DNA of 64,000 bases from Chondrus crispus (Eukaryota; Rhodophyta; Florideophyceae; Gigartinales; Gigartinaceae). Made by a program: the position numbers and the translations under genes. The stretch is from positions 25,858 through 89,857 of the forward strand of contig NW_005178479.1 of the NCBI RefSeq assembly GCF_000350225.1. Direction: 5' to 3'. Positions 50,964 through 60,803 of this stretch are shown here, piece after piece (the first letter of the stretch is position 1; every line of letters starts with the position of its first letter). The notes under the pieces are model-generated. The model did not search any database and was not told the origin of the DNA. It worked only from the letters and a program-made list of their open reading frames with translations.

Positions 50964-53900
50964 TTAATTCCCGAGTCCGACGCTGTCGGGATGAGCCCAT
51001 AGCGCGCGGTCGGGGATTGGGATTCGCTTTTTCCGGCAGTATCGCGCGACCGTATTGTAGTCGATGTGGCGGGCGGGCTCCCAGGTCGACTCGGCGTCGC
51101 TGTACCCATACCAACGTACGCGAAACAGGGGGAGCCCGTCATCTCCCGGTCCGTGCCCGGTTAGCGAATGTACAACGTAAGCGTCTGTGGGGTCTCCTGC
51201 GTTATTGACGGGAGGTAAGGACTCAGCCACCGGTGAGGTATTTGGCACGCAGAAGGCGTCGGGTTGGAACGTGCACTTCGCGGCAAGACGCGTGGCACCC
51301 GACGCGATGAACGCGCGGTGAGCGGGGCCGATCGCCAGAGGGGCGAAGGGGACAACGCAGCGAGGCGCGGGTGGGTCCGTAGGGGCCACTGTTGGCTCGG
51401 GTGCTATAGGGCTCTCCCTCGCAGTCCGCGCGCGCGTTGCGGGGCGCGAGTCTGATTCTTCCCCACGCGGCGGACTCTCCTTTATCTCGACCTGAGAGCG
51501 GTACCCAGCGAGTCTCGAGCGGATGTCCTCGATTCCCCCACTGGTTACCGCGTCCATCAATCCCGGCGTACGCGACTTCGCGGACGCCGGTGTAGCGAGG
51601 GTCCCTTCTGAGGCGGTAGCTTCGGGGAGGTTACGGTCCTCCCCGTCTGACTCCACCCGTTCCAGCGGGGGATCCTCCCCGTTGCTCCTCAACGGGGGTG
51701 CCTTGACAACTCGGTCACGAGAGAGCCGGTCTTTCAGTCCCGTCCCCCGTATTATGGTGACGGTGTGGTCGTCCACCTGTACGACAGGGAAGGGTCCCTC
51801 GGTCCGCGGTGCGAGCTTATTGTTAACCCGGTCCTTGTCCGTTTTCTCTTCGGACCGTAGCGCGGCCTCCCGGTTCACGAGTACTTGATCCCCCACCCGA
51901 TAGTCCGGGGTGGGGTGGCGTATCCGATTATCGAAATCGTTCTTATACCGCTCCTGTCCGGCCAGCAAGTGGCGGCTGGCCGTCGACATCAGGCTGCGGA
52001 GCCACGCTAGGTAGCGGACCTTGAACTGCGCCCTTGAGGCGGATGGGTCCAACAGCGGCGTTTGTTGCAGGGATAACGGACTCGGGGTCCGGGATAATAC
52101 CAGGTCGAACGGTCGCATACCGATCATCCTGTTCGCCGTGCAATTATAGCCGTACGTCAGTGCGTCCGTGTACTGATCCCAGTCACGTTGATTATCGGCG
52201 AGGTAATGCCGGAGGGTTGATACCAACGTACGGTTGAATCTCTCCACCTGCCCATTGGTTTGGGGGTGATACGCCGTGGTAAACACGCTCTCAATTGAGA
52301 GTATCCTGCATACTGCCAGGAAAAACCTCGATGTGAATTGTCCTCCGTTATCGGAGAGAAGTTTCACTGGGGCGCCGTATACGAACACCCAGTGGGAAAT
52401 AAACGCCTGAGCAACCGTTTCAGCGGTAATCCTCTTGAGCGGGACCGTCCTGGTCAGCTTGGAGTATCTGTCCGTCATCACCAAGAGGTAACGGTTTCCT
52501 CTTGGTGTACGGGGAAGTTCGCCGAGAATATCGATGGCGATGTACTCCAGGGGCCCTGACGGAGGAAATGTCTTCAACTCAGAGTTGTGCTTCCGCAGTT
52601 TGATGCGTGCCTTCGCGCAGTCGGGACACATCCTTACGGTCGAGTAGGAGTCCACCGACATGCTTGGCCAGTAGAACCGCTGTCTTATCGTATAGAACAA
52701 TCGCCTGCCTCCCGGGTGACCGGAGGTGGCGGGATAATGCGACAAGTACAACAACCTTTCCCGGAGGGTTGTGGGTACTACGATCTGTTCCACACCGTCG
52801 AGGTGGGCTTTCCGGCAGACCAGCCCTTCCTGATTCACGAAGAATCGGGACCGGCGCAATTCAGCGAACCCCTCCCCCTTCTCAAGACGGGAAGTCACCT
52901 CCTTGCAAAATGGGTCGGAGTGCTGTTCACGAGAGAAGTCTTCGTGGGTTATCGCGGCCATCGAGGCCGGGGGGTCCAGCGCGTAGCAACCCGCGGAAAT
53001 TTCGACGTCGGTGGGGTCGTAGGTCTCCTCTTGATGCTGAGGCTCATCGTTGAAATTCAGGACGGAGTAGCAAGGAATTTCTTCGTCGGTCGGGACAGTC
53101 GTACCCCCCGTAGATGGGATACGGCTCAGCGCATCGGCGAGGCAGTTCTTGATTCCCTTCACGTAGGTTACGTCGAAGTCATATTCGGCAAGGCGCAAGC
53201 GCCACCGGGCAAGTCGGCCACTCGCATCGGCGAGGTTCATCAGCCACCGCAGGGAGTGGTGGTCGGTGTTGACCGTGAACCGCTCCCTTTCCAGGTATGG
53301 GCGGAGCGTCTGTACCGCCCATACGATGGCGAGGCATTCCTTCTCGGTTGTCGAGTAGTTGCGTTCCGCTGACGAGAGCGTGCGTGACCAATACCCGACA
53401 GGGTATCGGTGTCCATCCTCGTGGGTCTGCAGTAGTGTGCAGCCCAACTGAGCGTCTGATGCATCCGTATCCAGCGAGTAGGGGCGCCCCAGTCTTGGGA
53501 GTTTTAAGACTGGTGGCGAAATTAAGCACTCCTTCAGTGTCTGGAAGGCCGTGGTCTGCTCTTCATCCAGATTGGGAAGGACATCCGGCTCTCCTTTTCG
53601 GAGCATAGCCGTAAGGGGCGCCGCTATCTTGGCGAAATGATCGACGAAACGTCGGTAGACATTACACATTCCCAAGAACGAGCGCAGCTCGGTCTGGGTC
53701 CGTGGTTGAGTCGCTTCTGAGAGCGCTTTCACATTCTTCGGGTGGACCTCGAGTTCGCCCGGTCGAATGATATGACCCAGGTACTCGACAGAGTCCTGAA
53801 AAAACCTGCACTTGTTAAGTTTAAGTGATAATCCCTCCTGCTGCAGAGCACGGAGTATTACGTCCACATCCTTGAGGTGCGTGTCATAATCCTTGGAGAA

Positions 53901-55874
53901 GATTATGATATCATCAAGGTAGATGAGACAGCTCTTCCAGCGATAGCCTGAGAGGAGGATATCCAACATACGTTGAAAGGTGGCCGGGGCGTTCATCAGC
54001 CCGAAGGGCATACGGTTGAATTGATACGTCCCGGCGTGGCACGTAAACGTGGTTTTCGGTCGATCCTCCTTGGCGACTGGAATTTGCCAGTACCCAGAGT
54101 TACAATCAAGGGTAGAAAAGACCTTGGCTTCCCCGAGCGTGTCAAGACACTCGTCCATCCGGGGGATGGGGTAAGTATCTCGCACGATCAACGCGTTCAG
54201 CCGTCGGTAATCGATGCAGAAACGGAGGCTCCCATCTGACTTGGGTATGAGCACAACGGAGGACGCCCATTCGGACTTGGACCGGGTGATCACCCCGTTG
54301 GCTAACATCTCGTCCACCGAGGCTTGTCCCGCCTCACGGGCGCGGGGACCAGCGCGATATGGCTGACAACGAAACGGCTTTGCGCCGGGGGTGAGTTCGA
54401 TGCGATGCTCGGTCGCTCGGACTTCACCCAAATTCCCGTTCCACATCGCGGCGTACGGCGCGAGCATGGTGCGAACCTGCCCTCGCACTTGCGCCCGCAG
54501 GTGGTCGAGGGGAACTGCCTCCTGCGGAGGGGATGTCTCCGCTTGGGGGAGGACACCGCGAGGGGTCCTCTCGCCCTGTAGAGGGGGGCTCCCCTCGGAG
54601 AATTCCGCGGCTAGGACCGCGTCCAACGGCATCGCCGTGCGCACCATCGCCCGCGGATGGGGAGTGACGAAGCCAACGACTTGGTTCTTCGATAGCCTCT
54701 TGTCGGCGGACGAGAAGTTCGCCATGAGGACCTTGAACTCTTGCAACGGGGAGATGCACACCACCCCGTTGGAGAGGGAGAGCCGATGCTTCGCATATAA
54801 CTGCGGGTTCGCCTCGAGAACCGAGAGTCCGTTCCGTCCACTTGTGACGTAAACCCAGGTCTGGGTGCCCGCCGGAAGGTTGACGGCGCGGGAAACCTTG
54901 AGCTTGGGCGAAATCCGCCCCGCTTGCGGGGAATACTCCTGCTCCGTCGGGAGTGGAGGACTGTTCACGGCCCGGGCAGCCGGCTTGCGGACGATGGGAA
55001 TTTTTGTGCCATCGTCCAGCTGCACCACTTTGCGTCTTGGGTAAATCGCCTCCACAAACTTGTCGTTGAACTCACACCCCAAAATGACGGGGGCGGCTAA
55101 CCGTTCACAGACGATGAATGTAAACCTAATGGTGCGGTCGCCTAACCGCACCACGAGGGGGATTTTTCCGCTTGTACGCAATGGTCTCCCATTGGCGTCA
55201 GCGATGGACGGGATTTCTCCCGGAATAATCAGCGCTTCCCATCCGGAGGGAAGCGTGTTGGCACGTACGAAATTGGAGCCCGCTCCTGTATCCAATATTG
55301 TGAGCTGGTGCACCAATATCGACGGGGATAATCCAAGGTCTGCGTAGACCTTGTAATTCCGCCGAGACAGCGCAAGCGCTGTCTCGGGATGGCTAACACC
55401 CCTTGCAGGCGGGGGGGTGTTTTTCCGCCAAGGTCGGCGTAAGGTACCGAGCCCTTCGGGGTCGGGGTCTCCCTGGGATAGCCCAGTGTGTTTGCGGCCG
55501 AGTATCCGGTACCGCTTCTCCGTCTCGGGAGGTGTGGACGATTCCGCCTCCTTGGGCGACAGATCCGGGGACGTGCCCGTGTCCACCTCAGCGGCTGCAG
55601 GCTGAGGCTCTCCTAGTTTTTTGGAGGAGAAAGAGCTTCCCCGGGGGGCGGAGGGTTCCTCGTCCCGGTACCCGCACGCGGCGGCGGGCCGGCGACGGCT
55701 TCGGGGTTCATTACCCGGTTCGCCTCGTAACTGAGAAGGGCGACGGCTCGGAGGTACGCCTCCGGAGGCACTCGGCTCTTTTGGGCCGCGGTCAACTTCC
55801 CGTACTGATGGGGTACGAGGGATACATCCTTCACCTTCATGTCGCAGTCGGGGGAAATGTGGTCCCCGACCCAA
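50964..55874 (-). CDS. Element 2 pol polyprotein with chromodomain (intact)
   Basis: A 1636-codon open frame without an ATG at its start, overlapping gag by about 260 bp in another frame, so it is expected from ribosomal frameshifting. Order: protease LDTGAGSNF (55272-55292); reverse transcriptase with SEWASSVVLIPKSDGSLRFC and YLDDIIIFS (about 53900-53922); RNase H DTDASDAQLG; integrase with HHCC (SHYPATSGHPGGRRLFY, CPDCAKAR), AIDILGE, SDNGGQF and HPQTNGQVERFN; and a GPF module (RTEGPFPVVQVDDHTV). A Pro/Ser/Arg linker leads to a C-terminal chromodomain (FRVRWYGYSDAESTWEP, 51040-51185). All catalytic acids are present. It is a chromovirus by order and chromodomain. The long linker (about 200 aa) before the chromodomain is unusual. 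Confidence 0.95.
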   Translation of the reverse strand: MGRGPHFPRLRHEGEGCIPRTPSVREVDRGPKEPSASGGVPPSRRPSQLRGEPGNEPRSRRRPAAACGYRDEEPSAPRGSSFSSKKLGEPQPAAAEVDTGTSPDLSPKEAESSTPPETEKRYRILGRKHTGLSQGDPDPEGLGTLRRPWRKNTPPPARGVSHPETALALSRRNYKVYADLGLSPSILVHQLTILDTGAGSNFVRANTLPSGWEALIIPGEIPSIADANGRPLRTSGKIPLVVRLGDRTIRFTFIVCERLAAPVILGCEFNDKFVEAIYPRRKVVQLDDGTKIPIVRKPAARAVNSPPLPTEQEYSPQAGRISPKLKVSRAVNLPAGTQTWVYVTSGRNGLSVLEANPQLYAKHRLSLSNGVVCISPLQEFKVLMANFSSADKRLSKNQVVGFVTPHPRAMVRTAMPLDAVLAAEFSEGSPPLQGERTPRGVLPQAETSPPQEAVPLDHLRAQVRGQVRTMLAPYAAMWNGNLGEVRATEHRIELTPGAKPFRCQPYRAGPRAREAGQASVDEMLANGVITRSKSEWASSVVLIPKSDGSLRFCIDYRRLNALIVRDTYPIPRMDECLDTLGEAKVFSTLDCNSGYWQIPVAKEDRPKTTFTCHAGTYQFNRMPFGLMNAPATFQRMLDILLSGYRWKSCLIYLDDIIIFSKDYDTHLKDVDVILRALQQEGLSLKLNKCRFFQDSVEYLGHIIRPGELEVHPKNVKALSEATQPRTQTELRSFLGMCNVYRRFVDHFAKIAAPLTAMLRKGEPDVLPNLDEEQTTAFQTLKECLISPPVLKLPRLGRPYSLDTDASDAQLGCTLLQTHEDGHRYPVGYWSRTLSSAERNYSTTEKECLAIVWAVQTLRPYLERERFTVNTDHHSLRWLMNLADASGRLARWRLRLAEYDFDVTYVKGIKNCLADALSRIPSTGGTTVPTDEEIPCYSVLNFNDEPQHQEETYDPTDVEISAGCYALDPPASMAAITHEDFSREQHSDPFCKEVTSRLEKGEGFAELRRSRFFVNQEGLVCRKAHLDGVEQIVVPTTLRERLLYLSHYPATSGHPGGRRLFYTIRQRFYWPSMSVDSYSTVRMCPDCAKARIKLRKHNSELKTFPPSGPLEYIAIDILGELPRTPRGNRYLLVMTDRYSKLTRTVPLKRITAETVAQAFISHWVFVYGAPVKLLSDNGGQFTSRFFLAVCRILSIESVFTTAYHPQTNGQVERFNRTLVSTLRHYLADNQRDWDQYTDALTYGYNCTANRMIGMRPFDLVLSRTPSPLSLQQTPLLDPSASRAQFKVRYLAWLRSLMSTASRHLLAGQERYKNDFDNRIRHPTPDYRVGDQVLVNREAALRSEEKTDKDRVNNKLAPRTEGPFPVVQVDDHTVTIIRGTGLKDRLSRDRVVKAPPLRSNGEDPPLERVESDGEDRNLPEATASEGTLATPASAKSRTPGLMDAVTSGGIEDIRSRLAGYRSQVEIKESPPRGEESDSRPATRARTARESPIAPEPTVAPTDPPAPRCVVPFAPLAIGPAHRAFIASGATRLAAKCTFQPDAFCVPNTSPVAESLPPVNNAGDPTDAYVVHSLTGHGPGDDGLPLFRVRWYGYSDAESTWEPARHIDYNTVARYCRKKRIPIPDRALWAHPDSVGLGN

Positions 55875-57787
55875 TAACAGGTGAAGCAGATGATCTGCGG
55901 GGACGGAGGTCCCCGCAGATCCTTCTGGTAATTACGGGACGTTTTCCCCGGTGGAAGTCCGCGACAGCCCTCGGCGGGCTCTCGAGCGGGTTGATACGGC
56001 TTGCGCCGGTCGCCGTAAAACAGCGAGTCTCCGTCGTTGAAGGAGGATTCTTCCGTCGGGAGGGAAGGAGCCCCCCCGGCGAGGTCACCATCGGTAGCGA
56101 AGTAGTTCTCGGCTCCCCGGGCCGTTTGAAAACTGGGAGGGGGGCCGGTCGACGACGACGGGGCGCCATCCAGGGCAGCGAGAACCTGTTTAACCGGGCG
56201 AGGCTTCCCGAATTCCACGCGGCGCCCCGCCCCGTGCTGGGCCCGGAAAGCATCGCCGTGCGAGCGCGCGTGGGCGATGGTATCCTCGAACGAGGATCGC
56301 GGTCGATCCTCGCGAGCTTGTAACACCAGCGGCTTGATCGCGGGGGTGAGCCCCTCGATGAAGAGGGTCGTCCTCTCGTATGCCGAGTGCACGTCCCCGC
56401 ACCTCCCCAGGTTGGACATTCGAGTAGCGTACTCGGTTTCCAGTTCGCCCGGCTTCTGGCGTAGCTCCCTCAATGCCGTGAGGGCCCGCTCGATCTCGAG
56501 GTTCGTTGCATATGTGCGCAACAGCCAATTGACGGCGGCGGCCCAGCTCGCGATCCCCTGAGATTTGCGGTGCAGTCCCCGCTGGGACTCATACGCTTCC
56601 TTCGCTGGCGGAGCCAGCAGATGGGGTAGGGCCATCAGGGCCATCGCCTCGGTCATATTGGCGTTGTCAAAATTTTCCTTGCAGCGAGCCAGGAAACTGA
56701 TGACCCTGATAGGATCTACCCCGCTGAATTTGTACTCCCCCATGACCACGAGGAGGTACTGCACCCTCTTACGGGTGGTAGCGTAGACCCGGTCGTCCAG
56801 GGTTGAGTCGGTATCCACGAGGCGGTAGGCTCGGTAGTTTCACACACCTCTGAACCGGTGGTTCGTCGGCTTCCAGACAGAAACCTTTTTCTGTTTGGGG
56901 CCGAACGTCGGCGTTGGGGCCGTAAGGGACTCTGACTCGGAGTCGGTCTCCGAGTCAGAGGAGGATGACGAGGACGGGCTTGAGTACCCGTCCGGAGGGT
57001 GTCCATCCTTTCGTCCTTTGCGACGGTTCGCCTTCCGCTCTTTCCGACTGGGTTTGGACTTTTTTCGTCGTCCACTCCCCTCGTCGTCTGAGCTTCCCCC
57101 TTGATCGGGGTTCTCTCCCCGTAAATTCTGGGAAGGTAAATCACCTTCAAGGTGGATAGGTCCGGCGGAGGCTCCCTCGCGGGAGGCTCCTGCCGCGGTT
57201 CGCGACGCCTGCGGGTTGGCGGAGAATTGGGGTGCGGTCTCCATGGAGGGGACCCGTATCCCCGCGGCTTGCAGCGCCGGCGTTGTCACGTTGGAAAAGA
57301 GCAGGCTCTTATTCAACGGGGGCAGCCCCTCAGCGGGAGGGAGAGTCGCTACTCCGACTGTAGTCGGAGGGATTCCAGCAGCGGAGGCTGATGTTTGCGT
57401 CTTCAAGATGGCAATTTCTCGACGGAGGGCCTTGAGTTCCTCCGCCGTGGCGGTCTCCTCTTGCTTACGCAGGATGGCAGCCTCCTTGGCGCTGGCAGCT
57501 ATGTCCGCCTGCCAGGCCTTGGTGAGCACGCCTTCCAGGGCGGTTAGGCGATCGCACTCTCGCGCGGCTTGTACCTCGGCTTGGGCCGCGATAGTTTCCT
57601 CAATAAAAGTCTTGAGGTTTTCTCGCAGCGCCGACGGTTGCGCTGCGAGCTTCTCCGCTACAGTATTGAGCGTGAATCTTTCCGCTTCTCGGAGGGTCTC
57701 GCGACAACTCCGAGTGATCCACGCCGCAACTGGCGGAGGCACGTCTCGAGGATGGGCCTCACGGGACGAATCGGACCCGGATACCAT
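55613..57787 (-). pseudogene. Element 2 gag, one in-frame TGA
   Basis: ATG 57787 starts an N-terminal part of 315 residues: helical, then acidic/Ser-rich and basic (SGRRKKSKPSRKERKANRRK). TGA at 56840-56842 interrupts between FRGV and NYRAYRL. The frame then continues uninterrupted for more than 400 codons through the capsid-like region (LLAPPAKEAYESQRG, WLLRTYATNLEIERALTALR) and a zinc knuckle CFTCYWVGDHISPDC (spacing 2-5-4) to 55613. The equivalent place in element 4 reads KKLLSYRTYRL, so the TGA replaces a sense codon. Because the rest of the element is intact, readthrough deserves testing, but a simple mutation is the default reading. Confidence 0.8.
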
Positions 57788-57871
57788 AGCCTTGAGCTTG
57801 TCGAAACCTGTTGAAACAGAGATAGAACACCTAGGACCAAAACGGTAAGGGATAAGGGACACTCCGTAGAC

Positions 57872-57889
57872 TTCTAGGTCGGGAGACCA
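57872..57889 (-). other. Element 2 primer-binding site
   Basis: Minus-strand TGGTCTCCCGACCTAGAA starts 3 nt inside the 5' LTR and is identical to those of elements 1 and 4. Confidence 0.85.
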
Positions 57890-57892
57890 AAA

Positions 57893-58592
57893 TGTCGTGC
57901 ACTGAGGGGGAAGGGTGGGATCCCCCTCTGGCAGAGCGCGCGCGTTCGGGGGCGCGTGTAGGGGGTTATCGGGAGACCACCCGCAAGGGACCGGTACGGG
58001 GCCGGGCGCGAAGCGCAGTAGGGAAAGTAAGGGAAAAAGTGGAAAAACAGAGCCCAGGAGGGGCGGAGCGGTAGGGACAGCTGTCGCGCGGAGGGCCGGG
58101 CGTGGCGGGACGACGCGCGCGGTAGAGGCAGGAGGGAATCGGGACGTAGATGGCTCGCAGGGTACCGTCGTGGGACGGGGACCGACGCGAGGCTACGACT
58201 CCGTTCCAGAAACCCGAGTTGTAGACCCAAAGCTTCGTGAGGATTTACTTAGGGTCGGACGTCGGCTATGTACTAGCCGACGTCCGGGCGATAATTAATT
58301 AAACTAAAATTACTAAATTGGACGACGGCGGCGATGGCCGGAGAAACTCCTCTTGGGGAGGTATGACAACCACTACACGTGGGGAATGACACGATTAACG
58401 TGAGGAATAACACGGGTACACGTGTATAGAACTGTCAGTATGTCGACAGGGCTCCATGGAGCTTACACCCGGACACGAGCGGGGGTTTGGATACACGGTT
58501 ACACGTGGTACATACCTCACTTATGATAGTGAGGCATTCCGCGTGTGCTACAGTACAGCACCGCGATTACGCGGGGCGGTCAGTGCTCTACA
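57893..58592 (-). repeat. Element 2 LTR, right copy (5' LTR)
   Basis: 700 bp, nearly identical to 47077-47776. It drives gag-pol toward lower coordinates. Confidence 0.95.
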
Positions 58593-58763
58593 GGCAGCGC
58601 GTACATTTGTTGGCTGTGCCGGACGTACGGCCATTCCATGTACGCGTGCCCGTTCCTGTCGCCGGAACAGCGTCAGTTCACGGCGTACAGGAACTACCGC
58701 TATCAGATGGAGACGCACCCCGGAATGCGCAATCTCATCCAGCAGTCTACGCGGGCAGACTGA
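58593..58763 (+). pseudogene. Element 3 gag, 3' part with CCHC zinc knuckle
   Basis: Continuation of the gag frame broken at 47076: GGCAG is the target duplication, and the frame resumes as GSAYICWLCRTYGHSMYAC. CWLCRTYGHSMYAC fits the nucleocapsid zinc knuckle spacing 2-4-4. The frame ends at TGA 58761-58763. This join proves that element 2 inserted into element 3. Confidence 0.8.
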
Positions 58764-59588
58764 GGCCCGCGTCGAGGTGACCCGAGCCGATCGGGCGGGG
58801 GCGTCCGTTTTGCCCCTCGTGAAGGCGGGTACCGATACCCGTGGACCGATCAAAGGGGTCGACGTGACCCTCGTCGGATGGATACGCGATATCCCCGTCG
58901 AGATGGGCGAGGCGACCGGGGCCGACCCCTGTTGCCCCAAGGGGTACAGAACGACATCATGTACCTCCAGGATTGGGCTGGGGAGATGCACCCCCAGCCC
59001 ACGGAAGGAGGCGGAGGAGAGCCCGTTCTCTCCGCCCCTCGAATATTGCAACGGCCGGACGTTGCGATCCAAGGCCACGAAGTATCCGATTACTTCGTAG
59101 AAGATGCCCAGTCGGGGTGCGGAAACCGTCCCCATCCGCGCGGCCAGTGGCCCGTCGACGCGCTAGCTAACGATAGCAAAGCGAATAGCACTGACAGCTC
59201 GGGTAGTTCGAAAAACCCGTAAAGACGGTTACGTTCGCGCGGTCGCGTGAACCGTCGTGTCGCACCAACCTAGACCCGCCCCTATTTGTCCCCGGCGGGG
59301 GAGGGGAATGTTTACCGATATTATTCCCCTCAACCCCGCACAAGCGCACCGAGACACCCGTAAGCTCGGTGCGAAAGGACGAGGACGCTGAGGCAACCGT
59401 GAGCACGGCGCACATGGAGGAAAGCACTGTGGCAACCGTGAGCCAAGTGCCTAACAAGAAGCACATCGAACGCGCCGGCGGCCCGACCCAGGGGGACCCG
59501 GGGCCACCAGAAGAATTCAAGCCGCGTACGAACGCGACTTGTCGCGGGGACGCCGCCGACCGAAGGGCGCCCCCGCGACCAAGGCCGA
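58764..59588 (+). pseudogene. Element 3 pol leader, truncated
   Basis: Several overlapping open frames (for example VTRADRAGASVLPLVKAG, and after 59369 RKDEDAEATVSTAHMEES) look like the linker between gag and protease in Gypsy elements, but no protease motif is reached before element 4 begins. The frame is not continuous. Assignment rests on position after gag. Confidence 0.4.
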
Positions 59589-60710
59589 TGTAGTGCAATA
59601 CGCACCTGAAAAGGGGGGTGAAAAGAAAGGAAAATATTTTGGATATAACAAATAGTCCTGGTTGGGGAACACACGTGTGAATAATTGCACAGTTTTAATT
59701 TTTAATTATTTTATTTTATTTAGTTAATTAGTTAGCATTAATTTTGCTGACATTAGATTAGATTTAGGATCTAGCGCCGCGAGCTACTGTAGTGGCTCCG
59801 GCGGGGCGATATATACCTTAGCCCTCTGACCACCAAGTCAGTAAAGGTAACCCGAGTTGCCAGAGTTGAATATCGCCTTGGTCGAAGTCCGTCTTTCCCA
59901 AGACGCTCCCTTTTACCACAGATTACGTTATCCTTTGCGCTCGGGGGTTCCCTTTTCCTTTTCCTTTATTTCATCTATCCTTTTCTATTTCTATTTCTAT
60001 CTCTATTTCTATTCCCTTATCTTGTGTTGGTTCCACAGTGCCTGATTGCGATCCGCATTGTGACGACTGGAGTCATCGGGCTCTTGTGTTGGTTCTTTTG
60101 TTTGTTGTTGGTGCCATCGGCTTTGGTTGCGACCGGACCGGTGTAGGTGTCTTGGCCATCGGGCGACACGTGGGTGTAGCGCTGCTACTTGTTTACGACT
60201 ACCGACGGAGGCTGTTGCAACGACGTTTCCCTCGAAGGTCCTGTTGTGTATACAGGACAGTGTTGGTTCCATCGGATACAGGTTGCGACCGTTCCGGTGT
60301 CGGTACTTTGCCATCGTGCAGTACGGAGGTGTAGCGCTGCTACGTGTTTGCTAATTCCCGACCGGCTGCGTTGCGACGCCCCCGTCGAAGACCTTATCAA
60401 GGGCATAAGGTGTAACAGGCGCTTCGCGAGCATTGGATTTACGACCCATCGGGCCCGGCTTCCTAATTACCGCCCCGAACTCGCCGAGCAACTGCCTGTA
60501 CAAGACTCTACCACCATCCGTCCCGGGGCGGGCCTCTTCCTTTTGCCCCCCCCCTATCAGGGACTTGAGCTACTGTGGGCCGCAAACCCACTTAAAGGGA
60601 AAGGGAGAATCGGACACTCCGTAGGGCTGTGCCGTCGGCAACTCTTGTTGGTTGTGTTGTCGCTGGACCGTTGGACCCTGGTTCCGGCCTGACAGGCACA
60701 TTGCACTACA
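59589..60710 (+). repeat. Element 4 5' LTR
   Basis: 1122 bp with the same 11-bp termini as element 1. The U3 part holds two diverged copies of the GTAGCGCTGCTAC block; TATATA lies at 59810-59815, followed by CCTTAGCCC. Confidence 0.85.
59808..59817 (+). promoter_or_regulatory. TATA box of the element 4 LTR
   Basis: GATATATACC then TTAGCCC, in the same context as in element 1. Confidence 0.5.
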
Positions 60711-60714
60711 TAAG

Positions 60715-60732
60715 TGGTCTCCCGACCTAGAA
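60715..60732 (+). other. Element 4 primer-binding site
   Basis: TGGTCTCCCGACCTAGAA, 4 nt after the LTR. Confidence 0.85.
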
Positions 60733-60803
60733 TCTGGGAACTACGCACAGAAGTCGGAAATAGGTAATTTAGTTCGATAGGTCTCGTTTATTAGGAGCTG
60801 ACC

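Larger units (their letters stand above)
47077..58592 (-). mobile_element. Element 2: 11.5-kb Ty3/Gypsy chromovirus with antisense ORF
   Basis: A complete minus-strand element with two 700-bp LTRs that I see differing at one position (GGCGGGGCGG against GGCGGAGCGG), flanked by GGCAG (47072-47076, 58593-58597). Layout on its own strand: LTR, primer-binding site, gag, overlapping pol with C-terminal chromodomain, a short spacer with 154-bp repeats, the antisense ORF, polypurine tract, LTR. Pol and the antisense ORF are intact; gag has a single TGA. It is the youngest insertion for which both LTRs can be compared and the best preserved element in the window. Confidence 0.96.
44536..59588 (+). 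mobile_element. Element 3: Ty3/Gypsy element split by element 2 and cut by element 4
   Basis: Plus-strand retroelement of which only the 5' LTR, primer-binding site, gag and a pol leader remain in the window. Element 2 (47077-58592) inserted inside gag and duplicated GGCAG. Removing element 2 and one GGCAG restores the gag frame directly into a CCHC zinc knuckle. The right side ends where element 4's LTR begins at 59589, and no protease or reverse transcriptase is left. Element 3 is therefore the oldest layer of the nest. A 100-N gap also lies within gag. Confidence 0.8.

Noticed and set aside
52587..53372. 261-aa plus-strand ORF inside element 2 pol
   Set aside because: Antisense shadow of integrase and RNase H codons; unlike the real antisense ORF it is not outside pol and has no counterpart in element 1.
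55403..56323. 306-aa plus-strand ORF opposite element 2 gag/pol overlap
   Set aside because: Covers two real frames on the other strand; Gly/Arg-rich composition typical of a GC-rich shadow.
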